This document shows, piece after piece, positions 48,213 to 60,024 of a stretch of 64,000 nt of DNA. Each line of letters begins with the position of its first letter. Within the stretch, counting starts at the first letter, position 1. The DNA is taken from NCBI GenBank assembly GCA_903813345.2, contig CAIIXF020000002.1:26302455-26366454 (forward strand), written 5' to 3'. This DNA is from Owenia fusiformis (lineage: Eukaryota; Annelida; Polychaeta; Sabellida; Oweniidae). The notes below the pieces were generated by a model, which saw nothing but the letters and a program-made list of their open reading frames with translations, made no database searches and was not told the origin of the DNA. The position numbers and the translations under genes are program-made.

Positions 48213-49100
48213 AAAATTCTATGTACCTAGATTGCTCCAAATATTACCAGATGTGTAAAAGCTTCAATCATGTTTTATGCTTCCCAAAATTGAGAAAAAT
48301 CTGCAGCATAAAATCTTGGGATAAGTAGTACGACGTCGATTTTGTATATTGCTTTTGTGAAGTTACGGCCGCCGTAAAACTACATTAGAAACTGCTACTT
48401 GGAACACCTCTGTAAGTGGAAGACCTTGCAAGTGGAAAACTTTTTTTTGTGGTCCCAAGTGCACTATCGTAACAATTGTCTTTAATAGTATATTTTTTCA
48501 CATTGCTTTTTTTAGTGTTACTCTGGTAGTTCTGATGATCCTCAGAATTCTGTACATGTGATTGCTTGTAACACTCTGACAGGAACAACCCTAGCTGATG
48601 CAGATAGTTGTGTTAAGGGAAGGAGGGGTGACGCACTGTTCTATGGATGTTCAATCTCAAAAGAATGCCCAGACATGTTTTAGTAAGTGGTCACCCAATG
48701 ATTAGGTAGCAGTTATTTGTTTCATATTTGAAGGAAATATATGGTATATGCAGATATGTCTTTTATATAATTACCAGACTTGTAAAATGGGGCTCTCAAC
48801 TTTCAAATTTTTACCTTTTCACATTTTCAAAGTGTGCTGTGTCAAGCTATTATACACCAGAAAATTCACTTCAATGTATCGAATGCTTTGTTTCAGCAAA
48901 TGGAAGCCACTGATGTTGAATGTTGCGCTGAAAATAATTGCAATATACCGCCCGACATGACAACACAGACTTCTTATAAAACAACTAAAAATCCCGAATA
49001 TGAAATAAAAACTGAAAAACCTGATAATGGATCAAAAGATACAAGTTCGGCGACGAATATTCAACTGATCTTTGGTGCAAAAACATACACAATCGTATAA
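48213..49100 (+). pseudogene. Truncated, disabled duplicate of Ly6/uPAR exons 8, 10 and 11
   Basis: The end of exon 8 is recognisable at 48213-48250 (ATTGCTCCAAATATTACCAG) but its donor is changed from GT to AT. Exon 9 is missing. Exon 10 is at 48516-48682, 167 nt instead of 168: one T is lost in the run before the donor, giving an in-frame TAG at the junction and a frameshift if spliced. Exon 11 is at 48897-49100; a T-to-A change turns the first Leu codon of the hydrophobic tail into TAA, removing the anchor signal. By eye only seven substitutions separate the first 204 bases of exon 11 from the parent, so the duplication is fairly recent. No signal peptide exon is present. Residual splice signals could still give a non-coding transcript. 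Confidence 0.85.
48262..48375. mobile_element. Remnant MITE of the CAGTCACATTT family, in the duplicate
   Basis: It starts CTTCAATCATG, 12 bases past the dead exon 8 donor, as in the parent copy. It retains AGTACGACGTCGATTTTGTA and GAAGTTACGGCCGCCGTA, the interior missing from the parent's 82-bp version. Confidence 0.7.
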
Positions 49101-50578
49101 CTGCTTGTTTCAAGAGTTGTAAATATGTGCATATTGTAAATAATGTAAAACTGTTAAATAATGTAAATATGTAAATATTATATATTCATATTAGTTTTAT
49201 TGTTATTGTTTGCGGATAAAGAATGAACACGCAGTTTTTGTGGGTTTGACCAACGCATTTGATATTTCATATCCTAATACATTGAATATCGATTCGCAAA
49301 ATATAGCATACACCGTAAGTGATGGAAGAATCACGTCTTCAATGGATTCTTATAATGGTATAAATTCATTTCTAGAATTTCTAGATTATAAAGGTTATCA
49401 TACACTTATAGTCTAAAATTAAATTTAATCACTACACTGATTTTTAGCCATGTCTTAAATTATATCAAGCCCGATTGCATACAGTCATTCAGAGAGGTGC
49501 ATGGGTTAGGGAACATGGTACAACCCGGAATCATTTCCAAATAACAAAGCACAATACAAAACTCTGAGAGCATCATGTTTATGTTGAACCAGTCTGTTTA
49601 ATCTAGGATGAAGACAACAATGATAAATTGAGTCAAATTGAGACAGTAATGTATGGTACTACACTAATTCTATATAATTATGGTTATTGCAATACATACA
49701 GCAACGTTAACGTTTTGCCTCTACATGGTAGGCCTACTTATACCATTATCTCAGAATGACTGGCCATGGAAATATTAAAAATCTCTTTGCCCTTGTATAC
49801 AGTATATAGGCCGAGGGTGTCTAAAAATGTACCAAAAAGTATATCAATAGCAAAAATAAACCAATCAATATTTTCAGGTATTTTTGCTTGGTCATGTAGC
49901 CAAAAAAATGTTTTCTACCAAATACCAATTTTTCAAATTCAAACTTGCATTTTTATACTACATGTTCATTGCAACCTCGTCATATTTCGATGACAGCCTA
50001 CATCCTTGCTGCTATATTGTCCATCACATCAAATAATGATTCCGGTTGAATGTTTTGAATTTCTCTTAAATTATTCTTGGTCTCTCGGCTTGGAACTAGC
50101 ATACACTTGGTTCTTTAAGTTACCCCAGAATAAAAGTCTAAGGTGTCAAATCTGTTGAATAGGGAAGGCCTCACACAGAACGAATAGTTTCGTTTTAAAT
50201 GTTTTATTGGTAACGCTATCAGCTTTTACTAGCCTCCTTATCACTCTTCAATTTTAAACATTTATAGTTTTTCTCAAAAATGTGACAAAGTATGGCATCC
50301 GTGATTTATTATTCATCGTAACATAATCTGACAAAGTATTGTAGGCTATTGTTGACACGTTTAACAATCTTTTTGTTAACATATTGTTACAGAAATCAAC
50401 AAAGTGGCATTTATATAATACTTATGTATGTCATCTTCGAAGAAACCTTGACTAATCAAGCACTAGATAAAATGAAGTCAAGTTTAAAAAACGAATGATA
50501 TATATTTTTGATACTTCTTAACCCGATCAGAGATACGTGCATTGATTTGGTTTAATTTTGTTTTTATGCCTTTGTACT
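49101..50578. repeat. Downstream part of the segmental duplication, copy B, no gene
   Basis: Counterpart of 42438-46109 with large deletions. Junctions near 50175 and 50565 join sequences that are 1.5 kb and about 0.4 kb apart in copy A. Confidence 0.7.
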
Positions 50579-51185
50579 CGTGTCGGGGCCTCTTTGCAAA
50601 GGAGCACGTAGGTTATCGCAAACAATTTCGAACGATTCTAACTTGGATTATAAATATTTTCTGATTATGGGCGTATCTCTTAGATTCATTCATTATCTTA
50701 ATGATAATTTAGTTAATCGGACCTAAGTGATATTGAAGGGACAATGGACCAATCAACATACTTTTTCAAAAATGTTGACCCAATTTTACCAAAAATGCAA
50801 TCATTTTACATTGTTTAATGCATTACTATTCTTTATTTTAGTGCATCAAATAGTTCTTGAAAGAAAAACTTAATTGCTTTGAGACAAGTGTTCCCCATGT
50901 TATTTCTCCATTGAAAAAGCTCATGCTTTCCATCGGTTTCAGTTCATTTTGGTCATCCAAATTCAGTATCTTTAAAGTCCCTGGAGCAATCCACTTTTCC
51001 TCTTCGAAAATAGAACACGTCTCAAAGCACATTCTAATTATTCATTCAACAATATATTAAAAGATATAAAAATTAGGTAAACATTTTTGAAGTATGTTTA
51101 TTGGTCCATTGTCCCTTCAATATCACTTAGGTCTGATTAACTAAATTATCATTATATATACTTTTCTTGAAGATAAAATGAAGAA
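50579..51185. mobile_element. Foldback element, copy B, centre inverted relative to copy A
   Basis: The left arm begins TGTCGGGGCCTCTTTGCAAAGG and runs to TACCAAAAATGCAATC. The inner right arm starts near 51080 (TTTATTGGTCCATTGTCCCT). The centre 50850-51045 has GAAAGAAAAACTTAATTGCT and TTTAAAGTCCCTGGAGCAAT, the reverse complement of the copy A centre. The outer right arm is cut short near 51185. Confidence 0.7.
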
Positions 51186-51548
51186 TATGCAAATGTACAA
51201 CACCTATACTTTCAGTTATCACACGTCTCAGCGTGTGATATGGGAACTCTTCCACAAAAGTAAAATTTATCACCACGAAAGCGAAGCTTCTACCCGAGTG
51301 AGAGATTTCCTGTATCACACAAATTGTAACGCGTGATACCTCTCATTTAACGTTTAATTTATAATTTAACCTATTCCTTTCCAACGTTAACAGTGTAAGT
51401 AGTAATTTATCCGAACATTTATCAGTCCTTTACTGTGTAATAATTTATCTGAACAGAGCAGTTAGATATGTGGGGCTGAAATTGAAATTCATATCTACCA
51501 AAAATATTACACTATTATGTCGTGAACCCATTTATTCCTCGTGTACCC

Positions 51549-51855
51549 CAAAGAGGATTGGCTCCGAGGATCGAAACTCGATATTTTCCAACAATAAAAA
51601 CCTCAAAACGTCGTTATTTCCTGAAATTTAAACCGACAATAAATTTAAAACAAACAGTTCAAAAGATTTGAACCAATATCTGAACCATTTCTTGCGAGTG
51701 TCGGAATTTTTCGTTAGTATATAAGACCAAAATTCATGATTCAAATGTTGAAGTAAACAAAACGGCGGCTGTTTGAATTTGAATTTTTTTATCACGACAT
51801 GCACATTCGTGGGACAGAATATCGATGTTGCACTCTGGGAGCCAATCCTCCTTGG
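51549..51855. mobile_element. Element of the AAGGAGGATTGGCTCC family (copy 3) with ~8-bp target duplication
   Basis: Ends AAAGAGGATTGGCTCCGAGG and GGGAGCCAATCCTCCTT, flanked by GTGTACCC on both sides, an 8-bp duplication as in hAT-type elements. The interior is the reverse orientation of copies 1 and 2 (CGATATTTTCCAACAATAAA). Confidence 0.75.
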
Positions 51856-52130
51856 TGTACCCGTTCAATTTAGTAATGATGTCATCAGCAGAATACAGGG
51901 GAAAAAGATATAATCGTCATCACGTTATCAAGTCATCACGTCATCAAACGTCATCATCTTGTTTACTGCATTTGGTGTTACATTCTGAGTAATATTCATG
52001 AGCCATAATCCAAGCATCATGTTGACCTGTCTTCTTCTGTCTGGCTAACATTTCATTCACATACAGGTTGTACCATTCTAATCCAGGGGTTCCATCGGCA
52101 ACAGAGCAAATACATCTCTACATGGAACAT

Positions 52131-52805
52131 ACACTCCCCTCCATAAGTTTGGCAACCTTAGCTCCCCCATTGAAATATGTGTTAAAGCCTATTTACGTTT
52201 GAATATTTATTTACTTAACCTGCGATGAAATAACTTATAATATTGATGGAAACGTAGCATGACTTTATTTCCAATACCTCCAAATTTTCTCAATTTTTTC
52301 CTCAATTACAATAGGTCGAAAATTGATGATAAATTTGAGGACTTTTTCAAAATCGACATTCCCATGTTAACCAATGGGAAATGGAAGGTTTGCCGCAAGT
52401 CATATGACAGAATATCCATCCATCCGAGTTCTTGCAAAAATACGAATCGGGTAGGTAATTGAATTTGCTAACTTTATTTAACAAAAAATTGAAACGTTTC
52501 TTCAGGTTCAACACAGTTATAGGGCTTTAAAGTCAAAATTGTTTTTCAAAAAACCTCTCCCATTGAAATAACACAGGAGGCGAAAAATGATTTTCAAAAA
52601 TGACTTTGAAGCTCCGTAACTTTGGTATTCATCAAGTAAACTAAACACTTTGTGTACAAAAAGTTAGACAATTCAATTTCTTATATAATACTATTTCTTA
52701 CTGAATCTTTCACTGAATAGATATCCTGGTTTCTGATTTGCCCCGAACCCACCATTTCCCATCGGTTTACATGGGAATGACGATTTTCAAAAATTCAACA
52801 AATTT
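52131..52805. mobile_element. Truncated copy of the ACACTCCCCTCCATAAG palindromic element
   Basis: The left end (ACACTCCCCTCCATAAGTTT) matches the complete copy at 60025. Sequence is shared through AGGTCGAAAATTGATGATAA and GTATTCATCAAGTAAAC. The right end is missing; the sequence stops near 52805, where the retroelement fragment begins. Confidence 0.75.
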
Positions 52806-54223
52806 AAAAAACCTGCAGGGAACCATATTGGATGTTGGCTTTACTAGCCAAAATATAATCCGACCCCAATATCCCATCCTGGCCAATCTCTGCAATCGTT
52901 ATGTCTAGGGGAGTGATTCTTCCATCCAAATCTACTTCCAATTTACATGATCCATATGATGCTAGTGGATAACTATCTGCTTGAAGCAACACATCTTTTG
53001 CTGGTTTCAACTTTGGTCTATCTGTGTAGTAAATCCGGTTAAAGCTATGCAAACTCATGAGAGACACCGCAGCTCCTGTATCTACCAATCCATAGTTATT
53101 CCACATATTTTCACCATGGCCGCTACCTTTCCAACATTATCTGCTCTTCCAGCGTTTGTGACTTCTTGACCACTCCGAACGGGGTTAACTGTTGAGCTAC
53201 TCTTGGCCCAAGAATGGTCAATATCCCGCTCTCTTTTTCTTTTTTTCTTTTGTCTCCCGCACTCAATTGCCACGTGTCCTGCCTCAGAGCAGCTAAAACA
53301 AATGATCGAGGGGCATCTCCTCAACAGACATGGGACAACTTAGCAGTCTCTGGCACCTTCCACCTCTCTGTAGTCTTAATCTCTGGAAAGGAAACGTTAC
53401 TCCTTGGGTCCTCGGCATGTGTCCCTTGGATGCGCTGCCATATTTCCCTCTCTGGCATCTCTGGTCTAGGGAGAGGGGGCATTTCCTCTCTCCATGACTG
53501 TATTGGTTCTTGAAGGCGAGGTGGACTTCTGGTTGCAGGCATAGGTAATTGGTCCTGCCATCTTCCTGTTGATAGTTGAGGATTATCTTCACGAGTAATC
53601 GAACTCAAATTCCTTGTAGTCTCTTGCAGCTGTTTCTGAGAATCACCTTCACCCAGTATGTGTGCCTCAAACTCTTTCTCCCTTAAGTCTATGTGACTCT
53701 TACTCGATATTCTACGTGGAGTTGAGCATCGAGAGGAAGCAATTGAAGGTGCTAATTTTACCAAGGTGTCATGTAAGTGGCACATCTGCCGTGTCACTTC
53801 AAACGTCACATCTTCCTGTCCTTGACTCATTTCGAGTCTCATTGCATCTTGACTCTGTCTCAGTTCATCTTGCCCTTGTCGAATTTCAAGCTTCATTCCT
53901 TCTTGAGTCTGTCTTAATTTTTCTTCTTGATGGCGAAGCTGCTGTCTCGTCTGAAAGGTCTGGGAAAGAAATTCGTCTTTGATACCCAAAACGTCCTGCT
54001 TTAAAGACTCCACTTCTTCTCCCAATCTTGAGAGTTCCAGTTTGGTCCTCATTTGAGCATCTTCACTTGATTCGGGCTTCCTTGATAGTACAGGGTCACT
54101 TTTGATCTCTTTGGAAGTAATCGGAAATATACAGCAGGTGAGTGTGGCATATTCACCTGTATCACAAAACTCACATCGATCATTTTCTACAAGCACTGTT
54201 TGCATAGGGAGAATATAAGGCAT
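52804..54223 (-). pseudogene. Degraded LTR-retroelement-like gag/protease fragment
   Basis: Three frames in order on the minus strand. First, 54223-53321 (300 aa): a coiled-coil-like region with repeated RQ/EL/GQ units (for example LRQSQDAMRLEMSQGQ), then a Pro/Arg-rich region. Second, 53324-53082: a CCHC zinc knuckle, CFSCSEAGHVAIEC, followed by a basic stretch KKKRKRERD. Third, 53106-52804: an aspartic protease start, LVDTGAAVSLMS, with a later GILGSDYI motif. This order is that of gag-pro in Ty3/Gypsy-like elements. Each junction is a frameshift, reverse transcriptase and integrase are absent, and the protease end runs into the MITE at 52805. No LTRs were found. It is a dead fragment; the exact retroelement clade is not determined. 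Confidence 0.72.
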
Positions 54224-55250
54224 AACAAGAGGGCAAAAATTATCAAATATGGCCTTAAATTAGAAAAGGCTCAGTAATGCTCAAAAGGCCCATCTTAGGG
54301 ATGGGGGGGGGGGGGGCTCCAAATCATATCTTATCATACCGTACCAATTGACCTCTTGCCTGCATTAGGATTAAATCGAAAACCAGCAATTTTTTTCCGA
54401 TTGTACATACCGATTTGTACATGTCGATAGTTAACGGGGGAGGGAGGATTCTAATTTTATTTTGATAAATGTAATCACCTGAGAATGGGAAGTAACCAAT
54501 TTCAACCTTAATTACATACATGTATGTCTGATTCAAAATATGACATCCATGATTTGTCTTTCATTTAACACGTTAGCGTGTGTTACTGACACAAGTAAGA
54601 GCCTTATTTGTTGAGAATATAATAAAATGTTTCTAATATGTAGAAAACATTTATATTTAGATCATCTTCGAAATAACCTATACCCTTTGGTCAGCGAGTC
54701 ACATAATCAATCAAACTCAAGTGTTGATGACACGAACCACTTTTTATAAGATCGAGGACCAATTGATCAAGATTTCAAGTGTAACTAGGATTGACGTCAT
54801 ATTGAAATTATCTTGTATTTTGGATTTTGATCCTATTACAAGAAATTTTTAAGGATAAAACTGAAATCTAATTTCTATATTGGCGAGATGGTTTTACATG
54901 TGCAAATTTTGAGAAGTAGAGGTAAGAGGTTTATAGAGATATCAGGTGCCGAATTAGGGCCCATTTTATGCCCATCCGGTATAATACTGGTTTTTACATA
55001 CACATTTGAGTTGGATTAACTCATCTTTCATTGTATGTACAGAGAACAGAAATTGATAAAATATTGACGGAGAGACCCAACGTTTAGAAATTTTTAGAAC
55101 GTTTCATCAAGTGTAATTAATCTGGGACCGACCTTAATTCAATTACAATAACATTGCCAATTTTTGGCTTATTTCTTCAAAGCATCATACCCTATTATTA
55201 TCATATATTGATAGTTATAACGAATATATTGACATATCATAGAATATACA
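54224..55250. other. Intergenic stretch, no gene seen
   Basis: Contains a G run at about 54304-54317 next to AAAGGCCCAT, possibly related to the 12.3-kb element. Otherwise AT-rich and featureless. Confidence 0.4.
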
Positions 55251-55715
55251 TAAGGGTTATGTACTGGGAGGTTTTGGATATGGGGTTTATCCAGAGGGAG
55301 ATATGCATATCTACCTGAGGGACCGTAGGGACCGAAGGTAGATGTGCATATCTCACGAGGGATGAACCCAATATCCAAACCGACCGTACATAACTGCTTT
55401 ATCCTATACCAAGTAGAGTTTTCTAATTTTCTTTCGATTTTTTTCAATTTTTTTTTATTTTTTCAATTTTTTCACATTTTTCTAATTTTTTCGATTTTTT
55501 CGATTTTTTCAAATTTTCATTTTTTTTATTTTTTTCACATTTTTTTTTCAATTTTTTAAAATTAAATTTTTTTTTCGAAGCGGGAAGATATGCCCTGGAG
55601 CGGGAGATATGGCGGGAGATATGGAGGTTCAGGATATGGAAACCTCAAAATCAGGATACGGGATATATCTTACCAACTTATCTCCCTAAAACTCTACTTG
55701 GCATAGGATAATATA
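55250..55715. repeat. Compound palindromic element with T-rich tract
   Basis: The first hairpin is 55255-55397: GGTTTTGGATATGGGGTTTA pairs with GAACCCAATATCCAAACC, and inside it AGATATGCATATCT (55299-55312) is itself a perfect palindrome, inverted again near 55340. Then TATACCAAGTAGAGTTTT (about 55403) pairs with AAAACTCTACTTGGCATA (about 55688) across a T-rich tract (55430-55575) and GGGAGATATG words. The style and words such as GAGGTTCAGGATAT match the inside of the 26921-32705 foldback. Confidence 0.6.
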
Positions 55716-57500
55716 AGCGAATGCCAAAGGGAAGGGTGACTAAAAAGAAACCCAACAAGAAAAGCAAACTGTAAGTGTAAATCTGTCATAAGAAAAGTAG
55801 ACCCTATATATCCCAAAACCACGATCTAACGTGAAAAGAAACAATGTCTAACATCCCCCTTCCCCCTCCAATCGAAAACCAATATCCCAATCCAGGACCA
55901 GAACACCAAGGGACATTTCATTCATACTGAAGTCATTACAATACATGTTGAAGAAAAATTGAAAAAAATTGATAGCCAATACTCATAACATCAAAACAAG
56001 TTGTAGATTCTTGTACTCATAAAAGATCCGTTCGCAAAGCCGTCATCATAATCCATAAAACACAACAATTCACAATGGTCATCGGGAGAAAACTATGCCT
56101 GCTTTGGATCCCTATTTCTCAACCATTAATGCCATAGCGGGGATCCACCTCAAAAGGTAGAACAAAGAAATAAAAAAAATAAAATAAAGCCTAGTTAGAG
56201 CTAACTTTGGGAGTCCATCATGGGCTTGCCCAGCTATCGTTGTTATGGAAATGTCGTCACATAAGTGCAGGCCATGAATACTAAGTCATCGCTATGTGTG
56301 TGTTTACTGGTATGGAGGACGTGGTGTTTCTACTATTTTTATAATGTTGGCACCATACCTATAACAGATTTGTTTGTTTTCTGTTATTACCATTTGGCGA
56401 AACGTCAAGACTCTTTTAATGCAGGTCCGGAATTAGCTTTAAACGAAGGTAGCTCTTAAATCGAGCTCAATTTGCTAGGAATCAAAGAAGTTGTTGTTGG
56501 AGAATGATTTCTCATGAATATTAATTTCATTCAGCATTTCAAAGAATTAGACCTCTACTCGAACTTATCATTTACTAACGCTTTTGAATGATATCTGACT
56601 TTACTGTTTAAAATGAAGCCTGGGTATAACCTACGAGTACAACATGAATAGTTTCGTTATGCTTAGAGTGGGCTAATAATTTTAACCAATAAAACGCCTC
56701 TGTTGTGAAATATTAACCATTCACTCTAATGCAACATTTGGGTTCATTTGAATTTCTACTTTTGCAAGGAGCAGAAAGGCACCACATTTTAACAGATATG
56801 TTTGTAATCATTTTGTCGTAGGTATGTATCATATTTGTATTAATCAATAAATCACAATAGATTTTGATATTCATATCTATATATTTAAGAACAAGCAAAG
56901 TCCAATAGAATGTAGAAAATAAATCATTCAATTTATGAGTATTCAATATTTTGGAATGAAAATCACTACATACTAAAAATTGTTGAAGGCATATCTTGTC
57001 GAGTGCTTGATTGATACTGTTAGACATTAAAACATAGTTGCAGAACGACGGTTACTTGCTAATGAAAGGTGCTTTTTGGTCTATCAAGTAAGATCATTTT
57101 ATATCATTTTACTGAGGGACGTCATAAATTACATTGTTGATATAAGCTAATATGCAAAACAATATCCTTCATAACTTATTTTGCAACTACGTGCTTCCCT
57201 TAATATAGTACAATTAGTTAGATTTTGTGCTTGGTATTTCTTTAGTTTAGAAGGGGTGGTAATGTTGTGAAACGAAAAAGTTTTTTAATCGCAGACTAAA
57301 CCAATATTCTTAAAACAAATAATAATTACCCGGGGAAATCCCTAAATAATATTTATCGACGGAAATACCCGCGCAAGATCATCACCTACTATAATGTCAC
57401 ACCTTGCAGCAAACATGTATTCTTCACAATAAACATTACATACATACAAACGAAAATGTCAGTTAATAATATAAACATGGATATAGAGGTTCTTATATGA
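55716..57500. other. Intergenic stretch, nothing recognised
   Basis: No exon, RNA gene or clear element on either strand. Confidence 0.35.
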
Positions 57501-57620
57501 GTACCTGTGCAAGATCGTCCATTCTTGATGAGCTTTGATAATTCTTCTTTATTGAGTCGCAGACGAGATAAAGAAACATTATCAAAGCGAGTCAAGAATG
57601 GACGATATTGCACAGGTACG
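57501..57620. repeat. 120-bp hairpin element
   Basis: TACCTGTGCAAGATCGTCCA and TTCTTGATGAGCTTTGATAA are inverted at 57579-57619 with few mismatches, leaving a loop of about 35 bases. Confidence 0.75.
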
Positions 57621-57849
57621 AGTACAAGAAAGTTTTTCTCATATGACTCTGTATTATGCTTTATTTTCACGTTTTCATGACAAAACTGGGTGCAAAATAG
57701 CTTCAGATTAAAGCAGATATGAAATGGTATTTTTAACCTAAAGGAATCAATATAATTTTTTGATAAATTTATTTGGACATGTTTTCTCATCAGTAGTGTG
57801 AAAATTATTTCACTCTAACGATCGTTATAGCTGCTTAATAAGCAATATT

Positions 57850-58075
57850 CGAATTGGTTGTGACGTTATTGGCCCCCCACATGATCTCTCACTGGTCCCC
57901 ACGTGGCCTGGTTTTGGTCCATTAGATCATGACGTCATAATGCCAAAATGTATTGTTATTTGTTTACACAACAATCATATGGTTGCCGTGACGTTGTGAT
58001 TACTAAGGAACCAATAAACCAAAGCTATATTTTGTATATGACGTTACTAATCACGTGGGGGCCAATTTGATTGAT
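57850..58075. repeat. Possible small inverted-repeat element
   Basis: GACGTTATTGGCCCCCCAC near 57860 and GTGGGGGCCAATTTG near 58055 are partly inverted. Arms are short and the interior is unremarkable. Confidence 0.35.
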
Positions 58076-58399
58076 CAGTTAGTTTTATTTCGTTATCTAT
58101 GACCGTTAGCAGTTATCTAACATTTATTTTATAATGGCTATCGCAAGAACTCTACGTTGGGCTTACAATGGAGAAAATCGCATTTTTGTAGCTGCAAGTT
58201 GAGAAAAGCTATTTCAGTTGTCCTTTAATGGAACTTCATTTTTTTTCAATTGTTATGACGTCATAACAATATTGTAGAAAATACATGGATACATGAGGCA
58301 ACAAAACTCCATTGTTATGACGTCACAGCTTAGTTTTGTAGAATGAGCATGGATACTCTTGGCAACGGTGTATTTGTTGCTATGTTGTTGATGTTTATA

Positions 58400-58560
58400 G
58401 ACCAGTGATGTCACAAGTAAATCTCATCTTACACGTGTGACTTTTAAGGATGAAAGATGGCAATATCTTGCATGGGGTAAAGATGGCTGTATCTTGTTTA
58501 GTCATATGAGAAAATGTAAGAATGTTCATTATGATTTCTCATTTTTCAGGTGCTGGAAAT
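58400..58560. repeat. Fragment of the 16951-18826 foldback family
   Basis: ATGTCACAAGTAAATCTCAT, CAATATCTTGCATGG and GTCATATGAGAAAA match, in reverse orientation, the region 17795-17915 near the centre of the 1.9-kb palindrome. Confidence 0.65.
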
Positions 58561-58631
58561 AGAAATAGTTGCAAAATTTGATATATACGAACACAGGAAA
58601 GACAATTTTTCTAAAAGGCGAGATTGTATAT

Positions 58632-59540
58632 ACACGTCGCACGAAACTGGGGACAATTAGAGTAACATTATGGCGTCAAAATACCAAAATAATACAATGG
58701 GCAGTATAGGGCGCAATCAGCATTATAACGTCAAAAACGACAAGCGTTACATTTTGTCAAGTTTAGTCAACATAAAAATAAGATGCTTTATTCTTATTCA
58801 ATCCTGGTAAAATTAACAGAGTAACAAGATCTCGAGGACAATATTTCTAAAATGTTTTTGATTTTTGAAAAACGGTCAGGAAGTCCACTCGGGGCGTTAG
58901 TAAAAATTGATGTGTATGGGATTTGTGGTAAATAATCGATGCGTTACATTTTTCAAGTCTCTAAAAGCAACTCTTATTCTCTTATTATTTGAAAAATAAA
59001 GAAATCGGTTATTGTTTTGTAAATTTCGCCATGACAATATTGTGCAGTTAAATTTTTTTTGAAATCAGACCTAAATTAGAAGGTTAAATAAAGGTAAACT
59101 TATTGCTAGTCTCCTTCGCCTTCAAAACCTTACACAATTTTGAAAATCTTAAAAGCGTTCATATAAGACGATTTGAACTGTAGCCGCTAGGCAATTGTGA
59201 CGTCATAAAAGCACATGTTTCAATGAATAAAATGTAAAATTTTAGTAAAATTCTGATCAGTATTACAAAAGTTATCCCGATTTCAACGAACCGTGCAAGC
59301 GTGAAATGTTACGTCTTACAGCGTATTTGACGATGTCGGAGTACATTTAACTTCAAAATTATGGTAGATCCTATCACACTTTCTATTGAAAAATAATTTC
59401 AGTGAAATGCGAATAAAAAATACTTCAAAATGATATATAATGCACATAGTTAGCTTTTTAAATAAGGCAGATATTAACGCTTAAAGCTGAGATTACCCCG
59501 TATTTCCCGAATTGTCCCCAGGTCCGTGCACGTCATACTA
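58632..59540. repeat. Possible inverted-repeat element, ~0.9 kb
   Basis: ACACGTCGCACGAAACTGGG plus GACAATT near 58632 is roughly inverted at 59503-59535 (AATTGTCCCCAGG, then GTGCACGTCA). Only the ends pair. No coding frame inside. Confidence 0.4.
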
Positions 59541-60024
59541 ACGTGTCCTTATAGTGGTAATCAGGGATTTTAGCCAACATTTGATCCAAAAAGGTATCTT
59601 CAAATCTCTTTTTAATATAATAGTTGTAATAATTGCTAGATCATTACTATTATTAGATTAATTACGCCAGAAACGACACTTTATTGGTCAAAGCGTATTT
59701 TCAAACTTCCACCATATTCTTGGAAGGTGTTTTAGCAGAAATCGTATTAGTTCATCCAAGCTTACAGTATTCAACCAGACATGAATCTGAAAACCAATGT
59801 TGCGATGTCGAAACGCCCATCCCATTCTCTAGCAATCGACGCCCACTGATAATAATCGCAATACTCAAAAACACGAAACAATTGTACTATTCAGTGATAT
59901 CAAAATATCGCATGGTTAAACGATACCAGAAAACCGATCAAGAAGTATAATCCCCGATCTAAAATTAAGTTTAGCTATTAGATTAAAAAAAACATTTGAA
60001 ATGGCATGATCAACAGCATGACAT

